Made by a program: the position numbers and the translations under genes. Shown piece by piece: positions 8,855 through 17,588 of a stretch of 64,000 nucleotides of DNA (position 1 is its first letter; every line of letters starts with the position of its first letter). The notes beneath the pieces are model-generated. The model was given only the letters and a program-made list of their open reading frames with translations. It was not told the DNA's origin and searched no databases. The stretch covers positions 62,001 through 126,000 of the forward strand of contig NZ_STFF01000012.1 in NCBI RefSeq assembly GCF_004834005.1. Reading direction: 5' to 3'. Source of the DNA: Niastella caeni. Lineage in GTDB: Bacteria; Bacteroidota; Bacteroidia; Chitinophagales; Chitinophagaceae.

Positions 8855-8984
8855 ATAAAGAAGTCAGAAGTCAGTAGTCTGAAGCCTGAAATCCGAGGTC
8901 AGAAGTCGGAGCTCTGGCTTCCGAAGCGAGGTCAGAAATGCAAGATATTCTGACTTCTGGCTTCCGGCTGCTGACTTCAGTATT
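8855..8984. repeat. Intergenic GAAGTCAG word repeats, inverted
   Basis: AGAAGTCAGAAGTCAGTAGTC and related words (8861-8938) are answered by CTGACTTCTGGCTTCCGG and GCTGACTTC (8951-8978). The block sits between folE and fabD, both on the minus strand. The same words occur at 41221-41250. Confidence 0.65.
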
Positions 8985-9581
8985 TTAATGCAGTCTGCTG
9001 GAAATTAACTTGGTAAACTCACTTCTGGTCTCATTTTTCTCAAATTCGCCCCAGAAAGCCGAAGTAGTGGTTACCGAATTTTGTTTTTGCACGCCACGCA
9101 TCATCATACACAAGTGCGATGCCTCAATAACAACCGCCACACCCAGCGGTTGCAGGGTGTCTTTTATAGCATCAAGTATTTGAGTAGTCAGTCGCTCCTG
9201 CACCTGCAATCGACGGGCATATACATCTACTACCCGGGCCAATTTACTAAGCCCCGTAATATACCCATTAGGAATATAGGCAATATGCGCTTTTCCGAAG
9301 AAAGGCAGAATATGATGTTCGCACAAACTATATAATTCAATATCCTTTACCAGGATCATTTCGCTTACACTCTCCTTGAACTTGGCCGAATTCAAAATGG
9401 CCCTGGCGTCCATATCGTATCCCTGCGTCATGTATTGCATCGCCTTGGCTACCCGTTCCGGCGTTTTTACCAGCCCTTCCCGTTCAGGATCTTCCCCCAG
9501 TAATGTCAATGTTTCGCGGTAGTGATGAATAAGCCCCGGCATGATTTTATCTTCATAGTGTTCAATTTTTTTGTAGGCCAT
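8985..9581 (-). CDS. folE: GTP cyclohydrolase I
   Basis: FolE converts GTP to 7,8-dihydroneopterin triphosphate, the entry step for folate, tetrahydrobiopterin and queuosine-type deazapurines. The protein has 198 residues. Zinc ligands are visible as Cys87 and His90 (SLCEHHILPF) and Cys158 (ASHLCMMMRG). Other fixed motifs are KTPERVAKAM and GLSKLARVVDVYARRLQVQERL. It is the classical FolE1 type, not the zinc-independent FolE2. Two pyruvoyl-tetrahydropterin synthase genes follow upstream on the same strand within 1 kb. That suggests this copy feeds a pterin or deazapurine route, although folate use is not excluded. Confidence 0.97.
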   Translation of the reverse strand: MAYKKIEHYEDKIMPGLIHHYRETLTLLGEDPEREGLVKTPERVAKAMQYMTQGYDMDARAILNSAKFKESVSEMILVKDIELYSLCEHHILPFFGKAHIAYIPNGYITGLSKLARVVDVYARRLQVQERLTTQILDAIKDTLQPLGVAVVIEASHLCMMMRGVQKQNSVTTTSAFWGEFEKNETRSEFTKLISSRLH

Positions 9582-9665
9582 TTCCGTTGATTTAATTTAT
9601 AATGCTTAACGCTTAATGCTGAACGCAAAACGCGGAACGCTTAACGCCCGCTCACCATTCACCAC

Positions 9666-10079
9666 TTACGCTGGATATTCCACAAAATTTCTTTCTGTTT
9701 CATACAAACGTACCTGCAGCTCGAGCTGCGGGCCAATTTGTGCGCGTAACAGCTCATATATAACAAGGCAAATATTTTCTGCTGTTGGGTTCAGGGTTTT
9801 AAAATATTCCGTATCCAGGTTGAGGTTCTTGTGATCGAACTTTTCCAGTACGTGATCCCTGATCAGATCGCTTAATATTTTCATGTCCATTACGTAACCG
9901 GTTTCCGGATCAGGCACGCCAATTACTTTCACCACTAACTCATAATTATGGCCATGAAAACTGGGATTATTACATTTTCCAAACACGGCATCGTTCTTAG
10001 CCATATCCCAGGCAGGATTATATAAGCGGTGGGCCGCGTTAAAATGTTCCTTTCGGTAAACAGCTACTTTTTTGCTCAT
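9666..10079 (-). CDS. 6-pyruvoyl-tetrahydropterin synthase, eukaryote-like (first of two)
   Basis: A 137-residue PTPS/QueD-family enzyme. PTPS turns dihydroneopterin triphosphate into 6-pyruvoyl-tetrahydropterin. Zinc ligands His17, His42 and His44 are visible, with catalytic Cys36 in FGKCNNPSFHGHNY and the Asp82-His83 pair in EKFDHKNLNLD. The spacing CNNPxxHGH and the phrase LDHKNLD-like match animal PTPS better than the QueD pattern CxxxHGH. C-terminal VRLYETERNFVEY carries the usual Glu. It sits between folE and a paralogue 51 bases away, all on the minus strand, so the three may act in one pterin route. QueD-like activity remains possible. Confidence 0.9.
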   Translation of the reverse strand: MSKKVAVYRKEHFNAAHRLYNPAWDMAKNDAVFGKCNNPSFHGHNYELVVKVIGVPDPETGYVMDMKILSDLIRDHVLEKFDHKNLNLDTEYFKTLNPTAENICLVIYELLRAQIGPQLELQVRLYETERNFVEYPA

Positions 10080-10130
10080 GTTATATGAAATACTAAGTAA
10101 TAACGCTTTTTTTCTGTTAACAGTTGTCGC

Positions 10131-10541
10131 CTATTCCCCAAAATACTCCACAAAAATGCGGGGTGTTTCATACAGTTTAATGCCATGCAACTGCACACCG
10201 GCCGGTAATTGCGGTTGTAATTGCCGCCAGATGGCAATTGCCAGGTTTTCGGTTGAACACAATTGGTCTTTCATAAACGGCACATCCACATTCAGGTTCT
10301 TGTGGTCCAATTGTTCAATAACATATTGATTAATAATCTTGCTCAATTGCTTTACATCGCACACAAACCCGGTATCGGGGTTGGGCCGGCCTTTTACGGT
10401 AACATACAATTCGTAATTGTGACCATGCCAGTTCTCATTGGCGCATTTGCCAAAAACTATTTCATTTTGCTCCTTGCTCCAGTTGGGGTTATACAGTTTA
10501 TGGGCCGCATTAAAGTGTTCAACACGAGTCAGATACACCAT
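10131..10541 (-). CDS. 6-pyruvoyl-tetrahydropterin synthase, eukaryote-like (second of two)
   Basis: Paralogue of the neighbouring gene. It keeps the zinc histidines (HFNAAHKLYN, HGHNY), the Cys in FGKCANENWHGHNY and the Asp-His pair in EQLDHKNLNVD. It shares the eukaryote-type spacing before HGH. The start is placed at ATG 10541 (MVYLTRVEHFNAAH) because this aligns with the paralogue; an in-frame ATG at 10565 would add eight residues with no counterpart. The two copies have clearly diverged outside the active site, which suggests an old duplication and possibly two substrates or a mixed oligomer. Confidence 0.9.
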   Translation of the reverse strand: MVYLTRVEHFNAAHKLYNPNWSKEQNEIVFGKCANENWHGHNYELYVTVKGRPNPDTGFVCDVKQLSKIINQYVIEQLDHKNLNVDVPFMKDQLCSTENLAIAIWRQLQPQLPAGVQLHGIKLYETPRIFVEYFGE

Positions 10542-10565
10542 TGTTGTCGTGAAAATTTGCCGCAA

Positions 10566-10776
10566 AGGTAAGTTTAAAGTTTAAGGTTTAAAGTTCAAAG
10601 TTCATAGAACTGGCAGGGCAGGGCCATACCCGGTAGCTGGCAACTGGCAATTCCAACAAAAATCCGTTTAAACCCGGCAATCAGGAAGTATGGTACCTGA
10701 ACTAAAAACCAAGAACCAAAGAACTATGAACCAAGAACTATGAACTTAGAACTAAGAACTTTCTTTTCTTTGCACC
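10566..10776. repeat. Intergenic TTTAAAGTTC / AGAACTATGAACC word repeats and mqnB promoter boundary
   Basis: AAGTTTAAAGTTTAAGGTTTAAAGTTC words (10567-10605) are answered by ACCAAGAACC, AACTATGAACC and AACTTAGAACTAAGAAC words (10705-10760). The last words merge into a 30-base stretch ending at the mqnB start codon that also occurs, base for base, before the dehydrogenase starting at 53927. Confidence 0.7.
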
Positions 10777-11430
10777 ATGAATATTTTGCTGACGGCCGCT
10801 ACGAACTTCGAAATTCAGGCTACCATTAATTATCTGGCAGACAATAGTTCTATGATCGGCAAAAACAAGTTTGAAATACTCATCACCGGCATTGGCAGTA
10901 TGAGCACCGCCTACTGGCTTACCAAATCCATTGATAAACACCGGCCCGATCTACTTATTCAGGCAGGTGTCGCGGGCAGTTTTTCGAATAGTTATCCGCC
11001 GGGCAGCCTGGTATTGGTGAAGGAAGAAGTGACCGGCGATCTGGGGGTTGAAGAAAACAATGAGTTTAAAGACGTGTTCGATATGAACCTGCCGCAAATC
11101 ACCGCGCCTTATACCGGTAAGAGCCTGGTGAACAAGCATGGAGAACTGCTGCAACGATACAACCTGCCGCAGGTAAAAGCAGTTACCATCAATGAGATCA
11201 CTACCCGCGAAAGCCGCATACAACAGTTGCAACAAAAGTATCAGCCGGTTGTTGAATCGATGGAAGGCGCTGCTTTTCATTATATAGCATTGATAGAAAA
11301 AATTCCATATATACAATTGCGCGCTGTTTCCAACTTTGTAGGCGAACGCGATAAAACAAAATGGAAAATGAAAGAAGCGATTGAGGCACTTAATGAGGAA
11401 TTGATAAAAATAGTACGTGAGGGGTTTTAA
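10777..11430 (+). CDS. mqnB: Futalosine hydrolase
   Basis: MqnB splits futalosine into hypoxanthine and dehypoxanthinyl futalosine in the alternative (futalosine) menaquinone pathway. The 217 residues have the nucleoside phosphorylase/hydrolase fold: ILITGIGSMSTAYWL, IQAGVAGSF, the active-site segment VVESMEGAAFHYIAL and IQLRAVSNFVGERDKTKW, which is typical of MqnB and not of MTA/SAH nucleosidase. mqnD lies 136 bases downstream on the same strand, giving two pathway genes together. mqnA, mqnC and mqnE are not in the window. Confidence 0.93.
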   Translation: MNILLTAATNFEIQATINYLADNSSMIGKNKFEILITGIGSMSTAYWLTKSIDKHRPDLLIQAGVAGSFSNSYPPGSLVLVKEEVTGDLGVEENNEFKDVFDMNLPQITAPYTGKSLVNKHGELLQRYNLPQVKAVTINEITTRESRIQQLQQKYQPVVESMEGAAFHYIALIEKIPYIQLRAVSNFVGERDKTKWKMKEAIEALNEELIKIVREGF

Positions 11431-11566
11431 GTAAATAGCTGTAAGCTTCAAGCTTTAAGCTATAAGGAAAACATGAAATTGAGCTAATCTGTATTTGCTT
11501 ACGGCTTATAGCTAATGGCTTACGGCTTAATTAAACTAAGAATTAAAAGATAGAATTCAAAACATA
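11431..11566. repeat. Intergenic AAGCTTTAAGC / GCTTATAGC word repeats
   Basis: AGCTGTAAGCTTCAAGCTTTAAGC (11436-11462) and GCTTACGGCTTATAGC with GCTTACGGCTTAA (11497-11530) are near reverse complements. CTGTATT at 11489-11495 is the reverse complement of the junction word AATACAG seen in other gaps. Confidence 0.65.
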
Positions 11567-12403
11567 ATGCAACTTACACTAGGTTTCTCCCCCTGCCCAA
11601 ACGACACCTTTATTTTCGACGCACTGGTAAATAAAAAAATTGACACGGAAGGTCTCACTGTACAACCCGTACTGGAAGATGTGCAAACGCTCAATGAATG
11701 GGCATTGCAGGGCCGGTTAGACGTTACGAAGATCAGTTACGGTGTGTTACCACTTTTACTGGATAAATATATTGTATTGAATGCCGGTGGCGCCCTGGGC
11801 AAAGGCGTTGGCCCTTTGTTAATTACCAGGCATGGCAACGAGCACGATAAAGACGTGAATAACATGACCATTGCCATTCCAGGTGAGCATACTACTGCGC
11901 ATATGTTATTCTCACTGGCATATCCGCAAGCCACTAAAAAGAAGTTCATGGTCTTCTCCGCCATTGAAGATGCGGTGTTGAACGAAGAAGTTGAAGCCGG
12001 CGTAATAATTCATGAAAACCGTTTTACCTATCAGCAGAAAGGATTGCATAAGCTCGTTGACCTGGGAGAATACTGGGAGCGGCAAACCGGAAATCCAATT
12101 CCGCTGGGCGGCATTGTAATGAAAAAAACATTTGATAGCGCCCTGCAGCAAAAAGTAGATGCCTTAATTAAACGAAGCCTTGAATACGCCTTCAAAAATT
12201 ACCCGTTAATAACTGATTATGTACAACAACATTCCCAGGAAATGAGTGAAACGGTAATGCGGCAGCATATCGATCTGTATGTGAATAACTATTCTTTACA
12301 ATTGGGACAGGAAGGGAAAGCTGCTGTACATACTTTTTTGGATATTTACAGGCAGCTAAAGAAAGTTAGCGCTGCGGCAGAAAATATCTTTCTGGAGGAT
12401 TAG
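11567..12403 (+). CDS. mqnD: 1,4-dihydroxy-6-naphthoate synthase
   Basis: MqnD converts cyclic dehypoxanthinyl futalosine to 1,4-dihydroxy-6-naphthoate in the futalosine menaquinone route. The opening MQLTLGFSPCPNDTFIFDAL is diagnostic: SPCPNDT lines the substrate site of this periplasmic-binding-fold enzyme. VTKISYGVLP, GKGVGPLLI and EAGVIIHENRFTYQ are also family-specific. The 278 residues match the family. Together with mqnB this indicates that menaquinone is the respiratory quinone and is made without chorismate-MenF chemistry. Confidence 0.95.
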   Translation: MQLTLGFSPCPNDTFIFDALVNKKIDTEGLTVQPVLEDVQTLNEWALQGRLDVTKISYGVLPLLLDKYIVLNAGGALGKGVGPLLITRHGNEHDKDVNNMTIAIPGEHTTAHMLFSLAYPQATKKKFMVFSAIEDAVLNEEVEAGVIIHENRFTYQQKGLHKLVDLGEYWERQTGNPIPLGGIVMKKTFDSALQQKVDALIKRSLEYAFKNYPLITDYVQQHSQEMSETVMRQHIDLYVNNYSLQLGQEGKAAVHTFLDIYRQLKKVSAAAENIFLED

Positions 12404-12502
12404 TAAAATGGTATGCCCTTTGCTGAAAATCGGGGAATGTTATAGCGTTATTGAACCGGGTATCTGATTTTGTAAGCGAATGCCGTTTGTAAAAGTAAAA
12501 AT

Positions 12503-12961
12503 ATGAAAAAAGTTTCCCTTGGTTTAGCAATTTTAACGTTGTTTTCCTGCGGCAATGTTGCGCAAAAAGGCAAAGGCAAAAAGTATTTTGCCGATCTGTT
12601 AAAGGATGTGGATAAAGTACAATTGAAATTCTTTAACCACGGCGATACGTTGTCTGAAACGATTACAGATCAAACAGAGATCAATATCTACAAAGAGCTG
12701 ATCAACGGTAAACGCGATCCCAAACAAAAGACCAAATGCGATTCTACCGGTCAGATCCTTTTCTTAACCAAAGAAGCAAGCATTGTACTGAATGCCTATT
12801 TTTCTTCCCGGGCATCGGGCAGCAGATACGACAAGGCCTGTGTTACCTATTCTGTTGAACCGGAGCATTACGGTTCTGCTTTAACGGTAAGATCGGGACA
12901 GGATATCGACGATTATTATTATAAACTCCGCAGCACAGCCATCAGAACGGCGCAGCATTAA
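12503..12961 (+). CDS. Hypothetical lipoprotein
   Basis: I do not recognise a family. The 152 residues open with MKKVSLGLAILTLFSCG, a clean lipoprotein signal with Cys17. The mature part begins with a lysine/glycine-rich linker (KGKGKK) and then a compact domain containing a QTEINIYKELINGKRDPKQK helix and a YYYKL end. Four Cys beyond or including the lipobox are visible, so a disulfide in the periplasm or outside is possible. It follows mqnD by 100 bases on the same strand, but no functional link is evident. Confidence 0.75.
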   Translation: MKKVSLGLAILTLFSCGNVAQKGKGKKYFADLLKDVDKVQLKFFNHGDTLSETITDQTEINIYKELINGKRDPKQKTKCDSTGQILFLTKEASIVLNAYFSSRASGSRYDKACVTYSVEPEHYGSALTVRSGQDIDDYYYKLRSTAIRTAQH

Positions 12962-13197
12962 GGAATATTGAATAACGAATATTGAATGTCGAATGTAGAA
13001 GTGAAAACCGCTTCTGCATTCGATATTTTTTTTGCTGGTAATGCTTAACTGTTTAAATTCGCTCCCCCATTTTTGTGGGCGTCCCGGACTTAAGTCTGGA
13101 TCCTTTCTGCATGCTGCCTTTCTTTATCAGCCTCTGCCCAATTCCCGTTTTACGGGACCCTTTTACAAAATCGCTGATATAAAAAAATTAAATTGTT
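12962..13197. repeat. Intergenic ATTGAATATTGAATG word hairpin and short TCCGGACTTAAGTC palindrome
   Basis: GAATATTGAATAACGAATATTG and GAATGTAGAAG (12963-13001) are answered by CTTCTGCATTCGATATTTTTTT (13010-13032). The GAAG...CTTC core closes the hairpin and a T-run follows, so it may terminate the lipoprotein gene. At 13081-13101 GTCCCGGACTTAAGTCTGGA is a near-palindrome of the TCCCG type seen elsewhere. Confidence 0.6.
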
Positions 13198-14196
13198 ATG
13201 CAACATTTTCCCGTTGTGTGCTCAACACTGTCTGCTACTCATTTGGGCAAGTTTCTGCAACAGCAGTATCATTTAAGCGCAGGTACCACCTGCAGATTAT
13301 TACGTGCGGCCATCAATCATGCTTACCTGGTCACTGATGGCAGGCATAAATATGTATTCAGGGTATATAGTTTAAACTGGCGGAGTGGAATTGAAATAGC
13401 AGAAGAGATCAGGCTGTTGCAGTTGTTGAAAGATAATGGTATTCCCGTTTCCTATGCCATCCCTGACCCGCAGGGAAATTACATACACCAAATACCCGCA
13501 CCTGAAGGTGTTCGGTTAGGCGTGTTGTTTTCCTTCGCTAAAGGAGAGAAGCAGCTTAATATTCCTGAAGCCCTTCATTTTAAAATAGGGGAGATCATGG
13601 CCCGTATGCACCAGGTAACACATAATATGTCGTTACAGCGGGTTCAGTATAATCCAGAGGTGTTGTTAGAAGATTCATTCGAACTACTTAAGCAATACAT
13701 TTCAGTTGATACGGAAGAAATGCGTTTCATGCAGCATGCACAACAGTATTTGTTGCAACAGTATCATAACGTACAGGACTATCCCTTCCGGAATGGTATT
13801 ATTCATCTTGATATCTGGTTCGATAACCTGAATATTCACAATAACGATGAAGTGACCTTATTCGATTTTGATTTTTGTGGTAATGGCTGGTTGTTGCACG
13901 ATATAGCTTATTACATGTTGCAGGTGTATAATACCGAACGGGAAGAAGATCAGTACCGGTTAAAACTGGATAGTTTTATTAAAGGGTATGAATCTGTTAC
14001 GCTCATTCCCGAGGCAGAAAAACAATTGATACCCACTGCCTCTATAAGCATTTATTTCTTTTACCTGGGCGTGCAATGCCTGCGGTTTGAAAACTGGACG
14101 AATACGTTCCTGAATGAGACCTACCTGAAACGGTATATCAATGTGGTGATAAAGAAATTGTATAATCATTATCAGTTGCCGTCGTTTGAAAGTTAG
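13198..14196 (+). CDS. APH-fold phosphotransferase (homoserine kinase II / aminoglycoside phosphotransferase family)
   Basis: A 332-residue kinase-like protein of the aminoglycoside phosphotransferase superfamily. The N-lobe has YVFRVYSLNWRS with the ATP-binding lysine region. The Brenner-type catalytic motif reads IIHLDIWFDNLNI (HxDxxxxN) and the metal motif is LFDFDFCGNGWLLHD. Several members act on small alcohols or amino alcohols (homoserine, choline, N-acetylhexosamine), so the substrate cannot be named. The last four bases overlap the photolyase gene on the other strand. Start ATG at 13198. Confidence 0.82.
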   Translation: MQHFPVVCSTLSATHLGKFLQQQYHLSAGTTCRLLRAAINHAYLVTDGRHKYVFRVYSLNWRSGIEIAEEIRLLQLLKDNGIPVSYAIPDPQGNYIHQIPAPEGVRLGVLFSFAKGEKQLNIPEALHFKIGEIMARMHQVTHNMSLQRVQYNPEVLLEDSFELLKQYISVDTEEMRFMQHAQQYLLQQYHNVQDYPFRNGIIHLDIWFDNLNIHNNDEVTLFDFDFCGNGWLLHDIAYYMLQVYNTEREEDQYRLKLDSFIKGYESVTLIPEAEKQLIPTASISIYFFYLGVQCLRFENWTNTFLNETYLKRYINVVIKKLYNHYQLPSFES

Positions 14197-15494
14197 CGCT
14201 CCAGCGCTTTTTTATAAGTTTCCAAACAACGCTTGCGGGCCATTTCATGATCAACGATGGGTGTGGGGTAGGTGAGTTCATTCAGCTCCGGCACCCATTG
14301 CCTGATGTATGCCAGTTGCGGATCGAACTTTTTTGTTTGCAGGTGTGGGTTAAAGATCCTGAAATATGGCGCTGCATCGCAACCGCAACCTGCGGCCCAT
14401 TGCCAGTTGCCATTATTGCTGGCCAGGTCAAAATCCAATAACTTCTCGGCGAAGTAGGCTTCGCCCCAGCGCCAATCTATAAGTAAATGTTTGGCAAGAA
14501 AAGAGGCCGTGATCATGCGCACCCGGTTATGCATAAAACCGGTGGCGTTCAATTCGCGCATGCCGGCATCTACAATGGGATAACCGGTATTGCCGGCGCA
14601 CCAGCGCGCAAATTCATCTTCCTTATTGCGCCATTGTATGAAGTCGTATTCCGCTTTGAAGGCTTTGCCTTTGCCTACATGTGGAAAATGCCAAAGGATC
14701 ATTTGAAAGAAATCGCGCCAGATCAATTCGTTCAGAAAGGTGTCGTTCAATTGAGTGGCCTGCTTTGCAAGCTGCCGCACACTGATGGTGCCAAAGCGCA
14801 GGTGCACGCCTAACCGGCTGGTGCCTGCAATGGCGGGGAAATCCCGGCGTTGATCGTATTCCTGAATGATGTTGTTATCAAATGTTGCAGATGGAAAGGA
14901 AGCGCCAGTTTCTTCAAACCCAATAGATTTCAAAGTAGGGACTGGCTTGATGGACTGTTGGTAAAAGTTATAAAAATACTTTTCTGTTGAATAACTTTTT
15001 AAATAAAATTCGTTCAGCGCAGCTTTCCATTTTCTGCTATAGGGCGTGAAAACAGTATAAGGCTTTCCATCGTCTTTAACCACCTCTTCTTTTTCAAATA
15101 TTACCTGGTCTTTATAAGTATGAAATGCAATGTTGTGCTGTTGTAAGAATTGAGCAATGGCTTCATCTCTTTCGCGCGCATAAGGTTCGTAATCGTGATT
15201 GGTAAATACCTGCTCAATGGTATATTGTTGAGCCAGTAGTTTAAAGGCATTGAGCGGGGTATCGTGAAATGCTTGCAAGGTGGAACCTGTTTCACTCAGT
15301 TGTTGTTGCATTTGCTTCAATGCATCATGTATAAATGTTACGCGGCGATCGGCTTTCTGTGGTAATTGATCAAGGATATTAGTGTCGAAAATAAAGATGG
15401 GCAGTACGGGGTTATTACTTTTTAATGCATGATACAGCCCCGCATTATCGTGTAACCGCAGATCGCGGCGAAACCAGAAGATATTGATATGCAT
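14193..15494 (-). CDS. Deoxyribodipyrimidine photolyase / cryptochrome family
   Basis: A 433-residue flavoprotein expected to repair cyclobutane pyrimidine dimers with blue light. The N-terminal alpha/beta antenna domain opens HINIFWFRRDLRLHDNAGLY. The C-terminal FAD domain has TSRLGVHLRFGTISVRQ, NELIWRDFFQMIL, GNTGYPIVDAGMRELNATG, MHNRVRMITASFL and the DLASNNGNWQWAAG loop. The pattern and length agree with class I CPD photolyases, though cryptochrome-like signalling cannot be excluded. The stop overlaps the APH-fold gene by four bases, tail to tail. Start ATG at 15494. Confidence 0.93.
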   Translation of the reverse strand: MHINIFWFRRDLRLHDNAGLYHALKSNNPVLPIFIFDTNILDQLPQKADRRVTFIHDALKQMQQQLSETGSTLQAFHDTPLNAFKLLAQQYTIEQVFTNHDYEPYARERDEAIAQFLQQHNIAFHTYKDQVIFEKEEVVKDDGKPYTVFTPYSRKWKAALNEFYLKSYSTEKYFYNFYQQSIKPVPTLKSIGFEETGASFPSATFDNNIIQEYDQRRDFPAIAGTSRLGVHLRFGTISVRQLAKQATQLNDTFLNELIWRDFFQMILWHFPHVGKGKAFKAEYDFIQWRNKEDEFARWCAGNTGYPIVDAGMRELNATGFMHNRVRMITASFLAKHLLIDWRWGEAYFAEKLLDFDLASNNGNWQWAAGCGCDAAPYFRIFNPHLQTKKFDPQLAYIRQWVPELNELTYPTPIVDHEMARKRCLETYKKALER

Positions 15495-15666
15495 TATGGT
15501 CGTTTTGTTTTACCCCTAACCACTAAGGGGGAATTGTAAGTTTTGTCTTTTATTGATGCAAATTACCAGTTACCGGTTCCGCGTTTTGCTTTAAGCTTTC
15601 GGCATTGGGCTTTTGGCTGTATTTGCGTGCAGCGTGTAGCTTGCGGCTTGAAGCTGCTTTTCCAGG
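15495..15666. repeat. Intergenic composite repeat: CCCCTAA...TTAGGGG palindrome, GTTACCGG and AAGCTTGC words
   Basis: CCCCTAACCACTAAGGGG (15513-15530) is related to the CCCCTAAAGGGG elements at 18045 and 18179. GTTACCGGTTCCG follows at 15571-15585. GCTTTAAGCTTTCGG and AGCTTGCGGCTTGAAGC end the gap. CTGTATT (15617-15623) is the junction word in reverse complement. Confidence 0.65.
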
Positions 15667-16515
15667 TTAGGCATGGTTCAAGCTACTTATGAATCTATTA
15701 TACAATTGAGCAACTAATTGATTCGAGTAAACTTTATTGCGGAACTGGCTTACCCATCTGATTCCATACAAGGCATTGGTCAAAAACACTTCATTGGCTG
15801 CTTCCAGTTCATCGGGCGTACAAATTTTCTCTTGAACCGTGAAGCCCGCTTCAGCGAGTTTGATCAGTAAGTATTTTCTCATTACACCGGCCACACCGCC
15901 TTCCGATAAAGGAGGGGTATAAATAGTGTTTTGGTGGATGCGGAAAATATTGGCGATGGTGCCATCGCAGATGCGATTATGTGCATTGAGCACCAGGCAA
16001 TCGTTCAACTGATGTTGTTTGGCGTATTGCGCGGCCATTACATATGGCAGGTAGTTGTTCGATTTTATGTTGGCCAGTTGATCGCAGCTTTTTTGAACGC
16101 CCGGACAAATGTCAATTTTTAAACCGGTTTCATTAAGCGCCAGGTAATCATCGGCCAGCGGTTCTGCCTGAATGATGATCGACGCATGGGGGGCATCGGC
16201 TACGAAGAGGTTGCCATTACCACGAACAATGGTCATACGTACACGGGCCGCGCCGGTGATGTTATTGCGACTGCACAGGTCAAGGATGATCTGGGTGATA
16301 TAGTCAGGAGAATAATGTTCCGGCAGTTGCATGTTTAAAACAGACAGGCCGTGGTTCAGGCGCTCCATGTGTAAATCGAACAAAGGCATTTTTTCCTTCA
16401 CCACTTTAATGGTTTCAAACAACCCATCGCCAAAGCGAAGTCCACGGTTACTGGCGCCAATGATGGGGGTATCGGCCGGAATGATCTCTTCATTGTAAAA
16501 CAACCAATTGTTCAT
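15667..16515 (-). CDS. Class IV PLP aminotransferase (aminodeoxychorismate lyase / branched-chain aminotransferase type)
   Basis: A fold-type IV PLP enzyme of 282 residues. SNRGLRFGDGLFETIKV at the start, the Schiff-base lysine in LANIKSNNYLPYVMAA and GTIANIFRIH near the cofactor phosphate are family marks. The first motif is closest to 4-amino-4-deoxychorismate lyase (PabC, folate synthesis) or D-amino acid transaminase. The position usually Glu after the lysine segment reads ICDGTIANIF, so Asp replaces Glu. The start is set at ATG 16515 (MNNWLFYNEE); longer forms need a TTG at 16551 and add unaligned residues. Confidence 0.85.
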   Translation of the reverse strand: MNNWLFYNEEIIPADTPIIGASNRGLRFGDGLFETIKVVKEKMPLFDLHMERLNHGLSVLNMQLPEHYSPDYITQIILDLCSRNNITGAARVRMTIVRGNGNLFVADAPHASIIIQAEPLADDYLALNETGLKIDICPGVQKSCDQLANIKSNNYLPYVMAAQYAKQHQLNDCLVLNAHNRICDGTIANIFRIHQNTIYTPPLSEGGVAGVMRKYLLIKLAEAGFTVQEKICTPDELEAANEVFLTNALYGIRWVSQFRNKVYSNQLVAQLYNRFISSLNHA

Positions 16516-16600
16516 AGTGGTGAAGTTCAGGAAAGTATGGAAGAAAGACAAAACTCATCTCTTTTATATTAATGTTCGAACACTATGCAGTAATGGGCTT

Positions 16601-16638
16601 AAAAAAATCCGTCCCGATATTTCGAGACGGATTTAACA
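16601..16638 (-). terminator. Rho-independent terminator of the response regulator gene
   Basis: On the minus strand AAATCCGTC (16626-16634) pairs with GACGGATTT (16605-16613) and is followed by a T-run (the A-run 16601-16607). It lies 29 bases after the response regulator stop. Confidence 0.85.
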
Positions 16639-16662
16639 GACATTTTGACGGAACTTATCTAT

Positions 16663-17334
16663 TTAGTTCTGATCGATTATACCATTTTTAACCGCATACA
16701 TAACCAGACCTGCCATTGACTTGGCGCCGGTTTTGGTTTTGAGTTTGTCGCGGATAGCTTCAACGGTACGGGGGCTGATTTCTACGATATCAGCAATTTC
16801 CTTGGTAGTCTTTTCTTCGCACATAAGCTTCAATACCCGAATCTCTTTTTCCGATAAGTTTACGTCCTGTGGTCCGGCTATATCTGTGCGTTTGGTACGC
16901 AAACCAGTTAATAAAGCCTTGTTGGTAAGCTCATTAAAAAAGAATTCCTGTTCATAACAGGTTTTAATGGCCTGGTAAATTGTTTCTGAATCGGAATTTT
17001 TGGTGAGATAGGAGTTCGCGCCGATCTCCATGAGCTTGCTGATCATGGAATGATCGTTGTGCATGGAAAGGATGATAACTTTTGCTTCTGGCCGAAGTTT
17101 GCGAATCTCAGGCAGTGTTTGAATTCCATCCATAATGGGCATCTGAATGTCCAGCAAAATAATGTCTGGTTCGATGTGTCTGAGCAGGTTCAAGAGCTGC
17201 ATGCCATTGTCGGCTTCGGCGATGAGCTCTACGTCCCTTTTAGCAGCCAGGGCTGTACGAACTCCGGCCCTGAATAGGGCATGGTCGTCGGCAATAGCTA
17301 CTTTAATAACGCCTTCGGTGTCAGGTTTTTTCAT
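16663..17334 (-). CDS. NarL/FixJ-type response regulator with LuxR HTH
   Basis: A 223-residue two-component regulator. The receiver domain has IADDHALFRAGV with the acidic pocket, phospho-acceptor Asp in DIILLDIQMPIMDG, the switch Ser in VIILSMHND and Lys in YLTKNSD. A linker precedes the LuxR-type helix-turn-helix LSEKEIRVLKLMCEEKTTKEIADIVEISPRTVEAIRDKL. No histidine kinase is nearby, so it is an orphan in this window. It starts at ATG 17334, next to the 849-base gene-free region with the small-RNA candidate, which it may or may not control. A strong terminator follows. Confidence 0.94.
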   Translation of the reverse strand: MKKPDTEGVIKVAIADDHALFRAGVRTALAAKRDVELIAEADNGMQLLNLLRHIEPDIILLDIQMPIMDGIQTLPEIRKLRPEAKVIILSMHNDHSMISKLMEIGANSYLTKNSDSETIYQAIKTCYEQEFFFNELTNKALLTGLRTKRTDIAGPQDVNLSEKEIRVLKLMCEEKTTKEIADIVEISPRTVEAIRDKLKTKTGAKSMAGLVMYAVKNGIIDQN

Positions 17335-17588
17335 GCGGGTTGTATTTTTTTATAAGATAAGGGATTGAAAATGTCTGTTTACACTACTTCAATTTTCGCT
17401 CCCAAAGTCTTAAATTTTCGTGACAAATACTATAGCAGATTTACGAAATTATATTATTTCGGAATATACGTAAAACATTTTAAAAGGTAAGTTTACGATG
17501 CCTATATGTATTTCATACTCTGTTGGTATGTGATTCTTACTAGATAAGGAAGTAAATACTGAATAAATAAAATAGGGCAATTCTGCTC

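Noticed and set aside
12962..13337. A small protein frame spanning 13032-13337
   Set aside because: It begins in repeat DNA and overlaps the start of the APH-fold kinase in another frame with no recognisable domain.
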